NCBI RefSeq assembly: GCF_036711975.1
Contig: NC_091966.1
Span: 36,091,501 to 36,155,500, forward strand
Length of the DNA: 64,000 nucleotides
Source of the DNA: Onthophagus taurus
Taxonomy: Eukaryota; Arthropoda; Insecta; Coleoptera; Scarabaeidae
Reading direction: 5' to 3'
This document shows positions 45,901 to 56,000 of this stretch, in pieces. Below the pieces are notes generated by a model. It did no database searches. It had not been told where the DNA came from and was given only the letters and a program-made list of their open reading frames with translations. The translations under genes were made by a program, and so were the position numbers. Position 1 is the first letter of the stretch, and every line of letters starts with the position of its first letter.

Positions 45901-47741
45901 TCGATTCCTACGAACCTAAATTTAAATAAATCAAAAAACGTTTTTGGGGAAACAAAATAAATTCTTACTAAAGTTGTTACTAAAAGTTCGTTTAAGTTAT
46001 GTTGTGATGTAATTCCATGTTCGTGCAAACTGGTTAAATAAGCTACTAAAACCCATTCTAATTTTTGTGATTCACTCTCTGTATCCAACTTTTGAAAAAC
46101 ATTCCTAAACATATCGTCTTGATCTATTAAAACTGAAGGTGACAAATAAGATTTTGGGGGAAGTGGAGTCCCAACTGGGGCTCCTGTTTGTAATTGAAGC
46201 TCATCTTCAACCCAATTTCGATAAATTTTATTAATATGATTAAATGATTCGCGAAGTTTCTTTATTGGGGGTTTATCTTTTTTTGTATTTTCTAAAATTA
46301 ACTAAAAAAAAATAATGTTCTTAAACAATTCTTTTCGTTTTGATAAAAAATTTACAGATAAAAGCACACTTTTAGCTCCTTTACGTTTTAAAGCGACTTG
46401 TGTACATAAAGCCAAATCACTTATTTGTTTTAATAAATCTTCTAAATTCAATATAATATACCATAAACATCCCAATTTAGCATCTATAACTATATTAGGT
46501 TGAAAAACAACCCAATTTGGCGAATCTATGAATAATTTAAGTAAAAAAAATTCATTTGATACATTTTTAATTATTAAATTAAATGTAAAAGGATACACAT
46601 TTCACAAGCGTGTGTTTGTGGTTCAACCAACCCAGGTAGTTCTAAATAAGCCGGTTTAATTGATAATGAAGGCCCCACTGCACTATGATAGGTAACAACA
46701 CCATCATTTTCACCACTTACGCAAATATCAAAAATTTGAGACGTTTTGGAAGCCTAAAAAAGAAAATATTTAGCAACATTCAATTTTAGATTGAAATTTT
46801 TAACCTGATGATGAACAATTACAAGATTATCAACAACATTAATCGCAAAGCGTCCTTGTAATCCCAATCTTAAAACGTGGGACTTAATAGGAGCTTGTCC
46901 AGGTCCACTTAATGAGTGAATATGTACCTCAACAGTCTGTGGACTACTATAATGTCTAACGATTAAAACACATGGTATTCTGTATAAAGTAGCAATTGTT
47001 ACATCTCTCTCTAAAGCCATACGACCCAATTCAGCTTAAAAGAATAAAATTTAATTTTTTAAAACCCATCAATTAATAACTTACTATCCACTTTTGGTAA
47101 TTTGCTGACCGAACCAGGTTTAAAAACAACTGGAAGTAAGTTTGAACCGTGTGCAGAAGCTAAAAGTGCTATTTTATTCGTGGGGCACCACACGAACCAT
47201 TGAACAGTGGCGGAAATTGATTTTAAATGTTTCAAGCTACGTTTTTCTGGTATAACCATGTAAAGTTCAACACCATGATCCGTAATTAAAGCTACTTCGT
47301 TTACATGAGACCAAACAAAACCTAACACAGTGGAATTACGTTTACAAGTTTGAGAATATTCAGTTTCGATATCATTCCCATTGAAGTTCATAAATTCTAC
47401 TGAACAAATGGTTCTTTGAACAGCAAGTACTTTTTGGTCTAACGAAAACTTTATTGATATTACTGGACCATGGTCTTCCATACGGAAATTTAAGGGACGT
47501 TCGGTTTCTATAGGGCCTTTTACAACAACTCCCATTACCCCACTTGAACGAACCGCAAAAACCTAATTTAAAAAAAAATAAAATAAGTTAATTCAAAAAT
47601 CTAACATAACCTAACATTTAATTCATTAAATCTTACCTGCTTTTTAGAGTCATCGAAAAATACATTAGTCATTTGATTAACAGCTTCAAATCGTACAGGA
47701 TTTGGAGACAACTCCAAATAAGGTTTATCGTTTTTATTCAT
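42989..47741 (-). CDS. RMC1: RMC1 (Bulli), Mon1-Ccz1 complex subunit
   Basis: Nine exons on the minus strand: 47741-47637, 47562-47085, 47034-46805, 46753-46597, 46525-46356, 46301-45969, 45915-45768, 45714-45523 and 43050-42989. All join in phase to about 624 residues (human 657). Landmarks are QVFAVRSSGVMGVVVKGP, IKFSLDQKVLAVQRT, NVVDNLVIVHHQ, the junction CEMYSPNWVVFQPN, GVIGDSKPLACLLLSLG, and ENLNSRKFLEAAEESKDPAL. The small last exon (DERLTHYVQHYKTLFPTSNS) was found by phase and by similarity to the human tail. The fold is an N-terminal WD-like propeller and a C-terminal helical Mic1 domain. The protein is a stable subunit of the Mon1-Ccz1 Rab7 exchange factor on maturing endosomes and autophagosomes. 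Intron 8 (2.5 kb) holds LINE debris. A broken partial copy lies downstream at 48861-51414. Confidence 0.93.
43184..43206. repeat. (TA)n microsatellite
   Basis: A pure TA run of about 11 units in RMC1 intron 8. Confidence 0.9.
44110..45400. mobile_element. LINE fragments in RMC1 intron 8
   Basis: Three pieces are visible. The plus strand at 44110-44345 encodes WLSMQRRRSLHTLCLYYKIK and SPYLSEKVGFR, the usual C-terminus of a Jockey/CR1 ORF2. Minus strand 45026-44499 encodes RT parts NNQQFGFRTHNSTQDAVLDF and YGVLQGSILIPLLFILYIKD then LFVDD. Minus strand 45396-45036 encodes a second RT start, VISPISVLPAFGKVSEKWF and VYTDFSKAFDRVNHN. The overlap in RT content shows at least two different insertions. 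All are truncated. Confidence 0.75.
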
Positions 47742-48088
47742 TTCTTTTTTAATTAATGTTTATTAACCTAACCTAACTTATTTGACGTTTACTTGAAATC
47801 TAAAAATGATCCCAACATCTATATTTAAGCAGCATTTCTAATTGGTTGAGAAATCGCTCCATCTTTATTTTCGAGATTTTCTATCGCAGACTAATCGTAA
47901 GATACATATTTATTAAAATCTATTAAATTAACCTATTAATTTTAATGACAATTTTGAATAGGTGATCTAATCCATATTTGGAATTAATTTTTTTGTACAA
48001 AACAATTATTACGTCATAAAGATGTTATCATGACGAAAATCGTATGTAGTTTATCAAAATATATAAAACTCGCATTCGAAACCAGTAA
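47742..48088. promoter_or_regulatory. Divergent promoter of RMC1 and HINT3 copy A
   Basis: The 347 bp between the divergent starts is copied at 51415-51781 in front of HINT3 copy B, with conserved blocks such as CATCATAAAGATGTTATCATGACG-like sequence near 48013 and 51706. Conservation between copies would be expected from recent duplication alone, so it is not proof of function. Confidence 0.5.
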
Positions 48089-48711
48089 ATGGTCACATTG
48101 AAAACGTTACAAATCATCAAACTTCACATTGCATTTATTTGTGGTTTAACTTTCTTGGGGTTATTCTACATAAGCATCATGTCTACGGACGAACGTTGTA
48201 TTTTCTGCAAAATCTGCGCGCATAAAGAAGAAGCGGCAATTTTATATGAAGATGGAGAATTCATTGTGTTCAAAGATATCAAACCAGCCACTGAACATCA
48301 CTATTTAGTAATTCCTAAAATTCATATTAAAGGAGCTAATGTTTTAACTAAAGAGCATTTGCCGATGTGTAAGTTAGCTAGTTTTAACTTTAATTTGTAG
48401 TGTTTGTTTATTATTTTTCTTTGTAGTGGAAAAAATGGAACATTTAGCAAAACAAATTTTACAAGAACAAGGAGCTTCCTTAGACGATATCCGTTTGGGC
48501 TTCCATTGGCCACCTTTTAACAGCATTAACCATTTACATTTACATGCAATGGGACCTGCTAAAAATATGGGAATTATATCAAAGTCAATATTTAAACCTG
48601 ATTCATTTTGGTTTGTTACTGTATGTATTACTTGATAATTTTTGAAAATTTGCTAATATTTTATTCCTTTTTTAGCTGGATTATATGTACATTAGACTTA
48701 ACAAACTCTAA
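48089..48711 (+). CDS. HINT3: Histidine-triad nucleotide-binding protein, copy A (HINT3-like)
   Basis: Three exons (48089-48368, 48427-48620, 48676-48711) join in phase to 169 residues. The HIT domain starts at DERCIFCKICAHKEEAA. It contains YEDGEFIVFKDIKPATEHHY and LVIPKIHIKGANVL, then RLGFHWPPFNSINHLHLHAM with the catalytic triad H129-x-H131-x-H133. Vertebrate HINT3 proteins hydrolyse adenosine phosphoramidates and acyl-adenylates. Before the domain lies a strongly hydrophobic stretch, IIKLHIAFICGLTFLGLFYI (residues 9-28), which would act as a membrane anchor if the first ATG is used; translation from the internal ATG at 48179 would omit it. Copy B lacks that internal ATG. RMC1 is head to head with this gene. 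Confidence 0.88.
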
Positions 48712-49011
48712 TTATTGTTGTTGCACTAACTGTTAGATAATTGTATTACTCACAAGTTTAAATTTTAGAAATTGATGGTTTTTTGGTTGTGATACTAAAT
48801 AATTTTTTATTGTTTGTTTTTATTAATGGTTATATACAAAATTTTAACTAATAAATCAATAATGAAGGCCCCACTGCACTATGATATGTAACACCATCAT
48901 TTCTCCACTAACACAAATATAAAAAATTTGAGAGGTTTTGGAAGCCTAAAAAAGGGAAATATTCACCAACAGTCAATTTTAAATTATAATTTTTAATCTA
49001 CTGATGAACGT

Positions 49012-49578
49012 CATACACACTAATTAAATTTACAGAAAATTTTTACGTAAAACGATATATGCAAGTATATGTATGAACACAAAGTAAAAGAAATATTTTG
49101 ATAAATTTTATATTTGGTGTAATTTGAAGTGAAAAAACGAAATCCAATTCAAACGAAATAATTTCGCGGTTTTTCTGTGACGTAGCAAGTGCACAGTCTC
49201 AACAACTTAAATTGTCCGTTAGATGGCGCTCGCGGTATGACAGTTTCAAAACAAAACCATGGATGTAATAGAGAGTCTCTATTGCAACCATGAACAAAAC
49301 ATAATAAACATAACCTATAAATACTCTATCTCTTTTCAATCCAACCTACCTAAATAACGTTCATCTCTTTCTCGCATTTGAGCGGGGAGTACGGGACGCA
49401 AAGGTGATACTCGTACGTCATCAATGCGGGAATTTTAAAAGCGTAAATGGGTATATAAATTTTCAAAAATTTTTTTAAAAATGATTCTGTTCGAAAATAT
49501 TTAAAAAAAAAATACTGGTAATTATATTTTTATACAAATTTTCAGAAAATATAATAAAAAAAATCGTGTATGACCCCA
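49012..49578. mobile_element. GTCATACAC MITE, left copy, inside the RMC1 pseudogene
   Basis: An element of about 567 bp begins GTCATACAC and ends GTGTATGACCCC, splitting the pseudogene's exon 3 between GATGAAC and ATTAC. It carries an internal palindrome CATGGATGTAATAGAGAGTC ... CCATGAAC and AAATTATTTCGCGG. A second copy in the opposite orientation is at 50682-51262. Confidence 0.7.
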
Positions 49579-49635
49579 TTACGAATATCAACAACGCAAA
49601 GTTTCGTTTGAATTATAGTTACTTTATATTATTAG

Positions 49636-49686
49636 AGGTTGGTAACAGGAGAGCTCACTCATTCTCCTGTTACCAACATCTAATAT
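49636..49686. repeat. Short perfect hairpin
   Basis: GTTGGTAACAGGAGA pairs with TCTCCTGTTACCAAC around a 12-base loop, with further AT-rich pairing outside (TTATATTATTAGAG / ATCTAATATTAATATAA). It is probably a very small MITE or MITE end. Confidence 0.7.
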
Positions 49687-49836
49687 TAATATAATATAAA
49701 ATATAAGAACAAGGTTACGCACATTTAAGACTAACAATAAGTATTAAACAGTTTCTATAGGGACTTTTACAAGAACACCCATTACCCCACTTGAACGAAC
49801 CGCAAAAACCTAATTAAAAAAAAAAAAAAAACAAGT

Positions 49837-50681
49837 TGGGGTGTAAATAGGGCATTGAGGTCTTATATATAATCTAGAGTGCGTATGCTGTTGTCCCCAC
49901 CACGCCTAAAATGAAGCCAGAAAGGTCGCCATGTTAGATGTACCAACTTAGCGGGAAATTCGAAATTTTTATATATACGTATACAAGAATTTACATTATT
50001 ATAAACTGGAAAGACAGAAAATAATAACCAAAACAAAACATAAATTTTTTTTTGATAAATAATTAATTATATGATATTTTAAAAGAACTTAATAATTTTT
50101 AGCCATAACCCTTATAATTAATATAAACTAAGAAGAAAATATTTAAAGCAATTCTGATTGATCACGTTAACCTTTGCTTATAAATAATTGTTAGTTTATT
50201 AAAAAAAACTGAACAGTCCTTAATAATAAACTTTACTTGAACTTCAATTGAAGACCTCGGTGTAAGAAGGGAGTAGCTCCATTTATCAAGACAAGGAGTT
50301 GTCCCCTTCTTACACCGAGGTCTTTAATTGTTAATTCTAAGTCAAGTAACCAGAAACATTTTATGGACTGTTGTAAATAATCGTCCAACCTACCAAATTA
50401 TAAAAAACATGTGTGAAACGAAAAGAATTTGAAAACTTTCAACAAAAATCAAATTTTAATAAAAATAACAATATGTTTATGAGAATTGTGAGGTTATTTA
50501 TTATTATTATTATTCTTCTATTGGTGGGGTTTTGGAAATGTGAGGTTATAATTGTAGGTACAATAGAGACTTGAAACTATAGCTAAGTTCAGGTCGGTAC
50601 ATCCAACATGTCTGACTTTCTGATTACCCCCACCACCACCACATACGCTCTCTAGATTATATATAAGCCTCAATGAAATGG
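49837..50681. mobile_element. GGGGTGTAAATAG foldback element with a nested hairpin
   Basis: The left end GGGGTGTAAATAGGGCATTG and right end CAATGAAATGGGG are inverted, and both sides carry TATATAATCTAGAG in mirrored order. A perfect inner hairpin at about 50244-50336 pairs GACCTCGGTGTAAGAAGGG with CCCTTCTTACACCGAGGTC. The right end abuts the next MITE copy, sharing GGGG. Confidence 0.65.
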
Positions 50682-51262
50682 GGTCATACACGATTTTTTT
50701 TTTATTATATTTTCTGAAAGTTTATATAAAAATATAGTTACCGTTATTTTTTTTTTTTTTATTTTCGAACAAAGTCATTGTTAAAAAAATTATTGAAAAT
50801 TTATATACCCATTTGCGCTTTTAAAATTCCCGCGTTGATAACGTACGATTCTCACTTTTGCGTTCCCTGTTCCCCGCTCAAATGCGAGAAAGAGATAAAC
50901 GTCATTTAGGTTGTATTGAAAAGAGATAGAGTGTTTGTAGGTTATGTTTATTATGTTTTGTTCATGGATGTAATAGAGACACTCTATTACATCCATGGTT
51001 TTATTTTGACACTGTCACACCGCAAGCGCTATCTAACGGACAATTTAACTTGTTTTAGGCAGTGCGGTTCTACGTCACAGAAAAGCCGCGAAATTATTTC
51101 GTTTGAATATTTGCTATTTTTCACTTCAAATTACGCAAAATATAAAATTGATCAAAATATAAAATTGATCAAAATATTTCTTTTACTTTGTATTCATGCA
51201 TATACTTGCATATATCGTTTGACATAAAAATTTTCTCTAAATTTAATAAGTGTGTATGACCC
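50682..51262. mobile_element. GTCATACAC MITE, right copy, inverted
   Basis: Ends are GGGGTCATACAC and GTGTATGACCCC. Its body is the reverse complement of the copy at 49012-49578, including CATGGATGTAATAGAGACAC and its mirrored half. It sits in intron 1 of the RMC1 pseudogene. The two copies could pair as a giant hairpin over 1.1 kb of intervening DNA. Confidence 0.7.
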
Positions 51263-51781
51263 CATTCAAAAATCTAACATAACCTAACATTTAATTCATT
51301 AAATCTTACCTATTTTTTAGAGTCATCGAAAAATACATTAGTCATTTGATTAACAGCTTCAAATCACACAGGATTTGAAGACAATTCCAAATAAAGTTTA
51401 TCGTTCTTATTCATTCCTTTTAATTAATGTTTTGTTATTATCCTAACCTAACTTATTTGACGTTTACGCCATTTACTAGAAATCTAAAAATGATTCCAAC
51501 ATCTATAGTTAAACAACATTTTTAATTGATTGAGAAATCGCTCCATCTTTCTTTTCGACATTTTATATCGCATACTAGCCGTAAGATACATATTTACTGA
51601 AATTTATTAAACTAACCTATTAATTCATATTAATTTTAATGACAATTTTGAATAGGTGATCTAATCCATATTCGGAATTAATTTTTTGTACAAAATAATT
51701 ATTGCATCATAAAGATGTTATCATGACGAAAATCGTATGTAGTTTATCAAAATATATAAAACTCGCGTTTGAAACCAGTAA

Positions 51782-52405
51782 ATGGTCACATTGCAAATGT
51801 TACAAATCATCAAACTTCATATTGCGTTTATTTGTGGTTTAGCTTTCCTAGGGTTATTCTATGTGAGAATCATTTCTACGGACGAACGTTGTATTTTCTG
51901 CAAAATCTGTGCGCATAAAGCAGAAGCGGAAATTTTATATGAAGATGGAGAATTCATTGTGTTCAAAGATATCAAACCATCCGCTGAACATCACTATTTA
52001 GTAATTCCTAAAATTCATATTAGAGGGGCTAATGTTTTAACTAAAGAGCATTTGCCGATGTGTAAGTTAACTAGTTTTAACTTTAATTTGTAGTGTTTGT
52101 TTGCTATTTTTCTTTGTAGTAGAAAAAATGGAACATTTAGCAAAACAAATTTTACAAGAACAAGGAGCTTCCTTAGACGATATCCGTTTGGGCTTCCATT
52201 GGCCACCTTTTAACAGCATTAACCATTTACATTTACATGCAATGGGACCTGTTAAAAATATGAGAATTATATCAAAGTCAATATATAAACCTGATTCATT
52301 TTGGTTTGTTACCGTATGTATATTAGTTGGTACTTTTTGAAAATTGCTAATATTTTATTCCTTTTTTAGCTGGATTATATGTACAATAGACTTAATAAAC
52401 TCTAA
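51782..52405 (+). CDS. HINT3: Histidine-triad nucleotide-binding protein, copy B (HINT3-like)
   Basis: Tandem paralogue of copy A with the same three-exon structure (51782-52061, 52120-52313, 52370-52405) and 169 residues. The HIT triad NHLHLHAM is intact, as are CIFCKIC and all splice sites. Differences include A49E in EAEILYEDG, R for K near residue 81 and MR for MG near the end. The internal ATG used as an alternative start in copy A is ATT here, so the only sensible start is the upstream one, giving an obligate hydrophobic N-terminus IIKLHIAFICGLAFLGLFYV. The promoter region is duplicated from copy A, with a dead RMC1 exon opposite. Both copies look functional. Confidence 0.87.
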
Positions 52406-53020
52406 TTATTCTTGTTTTTGACGTTTTTAAATTTTAGAAATTGATGGTTTTTTGATTGTGATACTACATAATTGTTTGTTTTTATTAATGGTTATATAAA
52501 AAATGTAACTAATAAATCAAGGGTAAATAAGTGTTGATTAATTAATATATTAAAATCCTTAATTAGAATTAAAAAGAAAATTGAGGTATATATATGTAAT
52601 TTGGGTTGCATAATATAAATTGAAATGGATTTTAATATTTTCGTGAAATTTATTGCACCGAAAAGCAAATATTAAATATATTGAGTTATTAAATGAATAT
52701 TTTATTTTAATTGTATATTATTGTATTCGTAATGGAAATTTTTAAGCATTTTATTAAAATTTTAGTAAGAAAATTTAGTTGGTAACAATTCTTTTGACAC
52801 TGTCTTCAGTGACATTGAACGTCAAAACAAAAAACACCCATCGCTTCGCGTATAATTTAATATTAGCAATATCTCGGTGACGTTTCGAAACGCGTTTAAG
52901 CTTAACGTTACGTTATCCTTATAGAGTTTTTCCGTTCCAATCCAACCGCTTTGTCTCAAAAAAAAATCTAATAAACCAAATTTTTTTCTGCAATGACTTA
53001 ATCGTCATTTAAACGCAACG
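52406..53020. other. Intergenic region between HINT3 copy B and RhoGAP68F
   Basis: The first 120 bp are the duplicated downstream flank of HINT3. The duplication ends near 52520 after ACTAATAAATCAA. The remainder holds the presumed RhoGAP68F promoter. No other feature is seen. Confidence 0.5.
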
Positions 53021-56000
53021 ATGGATAATAACAAATTGAGCCCAATGAAAACCCAACCAGGTACTTATAAAGTTTTAAATTAAATACCCCATTCTTATCT
53101 AATCCACCCAGATTTATCAATATCTTATCATGTTTTCTTTCATTAATTCGTAGATCCTGAGGAACCGTACCCAAGTTTATCAGATTATCATGATTACGAA
53201 CCGAATCTTGAATTCGACGACACCGAACTTTTGCAAGCTCCAAATGAAATGGATAATGGGGAGTTATTAATTGATTTCATGGAGAACGAATCGAACGGAA
53301 TGGGTTCGCCTGTTTCTGATTTTACTGATGAAAATTATGATGAACTTCTCAATGGTCCGGCTAGTTTCAGTTTTGGTACGGATACTTATCCAGAAGTTGG
53401 TGGAGTAAGCTTTAGTGATATCGCCAAATATGGAATTGTTGATGTTAAGGGTGATGATGCAGATGGACGTAAAGTTATTGTTGTTTATGCTTGTAAATTA
53501 CCTCCTACTAATATGATCGACCACAACTGTTTATTAGAGTAAGTATGTTTTTAAATTTGTATTTATTAAATTTTGAAAATAGAAGATCTTTTGATCTTTA
53601 AGGAGATCAATGATTAATAAAGACTGAGTTAGTCATAATCTTATCAATTGCGGTTACTCATTTCAGTTTTATACAAATAAATATGAAATTTGATTAGTAA
53701 TAAGACAAATTTTATTAAAAAAATTAAAATTTAATCTTATCAGTGTTTGTGTGAATTCTAGGAAATGCAATTAAATAAAAAAAGAACTTTTTGAATTGGT
53801 TAATTACAAATACAAGTAGTTATGTAAATAAAATTATATTGAGTAAAAAAAAGCGGAAGTATTTCTATTGGTATGTTGTTTGCATACAAACTACATGTAG
53901 GTGTGGTGTTGCATAATGATGAAAGTACCTAAGAACATGGTGACATTGCGTATTATTCAAATTAACCAAGCCAGGTGGTTTAAAACTAATTTATTAAGTG
54001 AATTTTAAATATATGGTTTAAGTTAATTACTTAGCAGAATCTAATCAAAAGAAGAAAATCAATGAATTTTATTAATTAACTCCCATTATTGTTTCTTTTT
54101 ATATGCTGTAGTTACATCCTCTTCACTTTTTTTACATATACAAAGTAAATAAAGGGAATGTATTGTAATCATAATAATGATCTATATGTTTTGAAGATTC
54201 TTAAATTAATATCAACTATTTTTAATATCATGTATGTAAACATGATAACTCAAAAACCAATCAGATGTGGTGATAATATTTGCTATATAACTATAACACT
54301 AAAATAATAATAATAATACTTTATTGAACCAAGATATAAGAACCTAAGATATCAATCAATTAACAAAAATGTAATTCAAGCTCAATGAGTGCAAGAGCAA
54401 GCATCATTAAGGTTGGCAAACACAAAATTGCTCATTACAAAAATGAACCCTACACCATTTCGCGTAAAACAATAAGTTGAGTGAGCAAAGCCGGCTCACC
54501 TTGCAGAACCGGGAGTCGAATTCTAAAAACGAGCAACCTGGTACGAAAATTAACACTGGAATTTGGAAAACTTATGAGAAAGAATGTTTAAACAAAATCT
54601 GTGCTGGAGATTGATGTTATGAACATCCACTCTGAACGTAATTTTACGACTGAGATAAGGCGGCTTACAGGAAGTAATAGATTAAAATGAAAGACACGTA
54701 ACGAACCGCAACTCTCTGTCGCATATTCAGTCAATCACTAGAATCTAGTGACTAGATAATAAAACTTGCGAAGATTATACATAAAACGAAAACACAAATT
54801 CTGCGCGACCTAAACCCTCCTTAAACTCTCATGGGATAAACATGAACCGAATGAGATCATAATAATTAAAGTAAAACAACATAAGAGAATTACAAAGTAG
54901 TCGTAAAAACGTAAAGTAAAGACTTCTTAGGAAACCATAAGCACACCTACATATGATAGTAAATTTGTATCATGTTCAGGTATAAATTTATCAACTTGAA
55001 GTGGCTCTTAACCTGAACACTAATCCAACCTCTCATACACTTTAAATAAAGGGACATGACAAATTTATAACGTCTAGATATTTAAAAATTCAATCACATT
55101 ATATAACCGGAGATTTTTTTGCCACATTTTGAAATAACCTCAGATTTATAATAAATTTAATATTTCATTCTTCAATGGATTTATATAAAAATGCGAGAAA
55201 GCTGATTCTTGACAACTGCAGTTAATTCTCCTGATCTTTCTGAATTATGTTTATTACAAATATTTTCATTTCTTCACAAGTTTGAGTACTACTGAATTAT
55301 ACTAAGCAGGCTTTGCTTTGCAATTTGTTTCTAGTTTTGTAATTTTGTTGTTTTTAATACAATATGCAAGTTTATTTATTAAAACTTAAATTTTAACGTA
55401 AATTTTCACATTGAAGAGTGATAAAACAGAAGTGATAAATTTATTCGTATAAACAACCTCTAAAAAAATATCTCAAAAATGACTTTTATGTGTCAAATTA
55501 AAGCTATATACATAAGCAAAGCCTGCTTAGTATAATTCTTTATACAGCAGTACTTAAACTTTCAAACCCTTAACTTTATTGTATCATATCTTAAGAATAG
55601 TAAAGAATGGGACATTGTGTTATAAGAATTTTTTATACACAAAAAGGGGGCTTATAACCCCTCAAATTTTTTCTACTCATACCTGATACATCCTGTACAG
55701 TAAAGAAACGGTTGATCGCTTATTCGCCGTAAAAGTCTTCCCCATTATTGGATCTAATAGGACCATATCTTGGTTTAATACCGTAAGCTTGAGTAATCAT
55801 TTCTAGATGTCTTTGAATCTTGTGATGCATTAGGTACATAATGGATTTAATTGTTCTCTACATATGAATTGACTGCAAGTCAGTGTGTAATAATTATGAT
55901 GGATAAAGAATGTTGGGTAAGGTAGTTTTTTGGCAATGGATAACATTTTTCTGTAAATCGTATAGAGGAAGCTGTAATAACAGCTTCATAAAGCAATTGA

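Larger units (their letters stand above)
48861..51414 (-). pseudogene. Broken partial RMC1 copy in the tandem duplication
   Basis: Pieces of RMC1 recur here in the same order and orientation. About 48861-48985 matches exon 4 and intron 3, with a 1-nt and a 3-nt deletion. About 48990-49010 plus 49580-49605 matches the exon 3 end split by a MITE. About 49758-49815 matches the start of exon 2. 51414-51310 matches exon 1, where the CGA of PVRFEA has become TGA, a stop after 16 codons. Exon 3 and most of exon 2 are gone. The copy starts abruptly where HINT3 copy A's downstream flank ends, which marks the duplication junction near 48860. It cannot make RMC1. Confidence 0.85.

Noticed and set aside
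48322-48513. Minus-strand frames opposite HINT3 (also 52015-52206)
   Set aside because: They are antisense to HINT3 exons and span its intron; their presence in both copies follows from the duplication.
49636-49686. Rho-independent terminator or tRNA-like hairpin
   Set aside because: The stem-loop is perfect but sits in a eukaryotic pseudogene among MITEs and lacks tRNA A/B boxes; a small foldback repeat is simpler.
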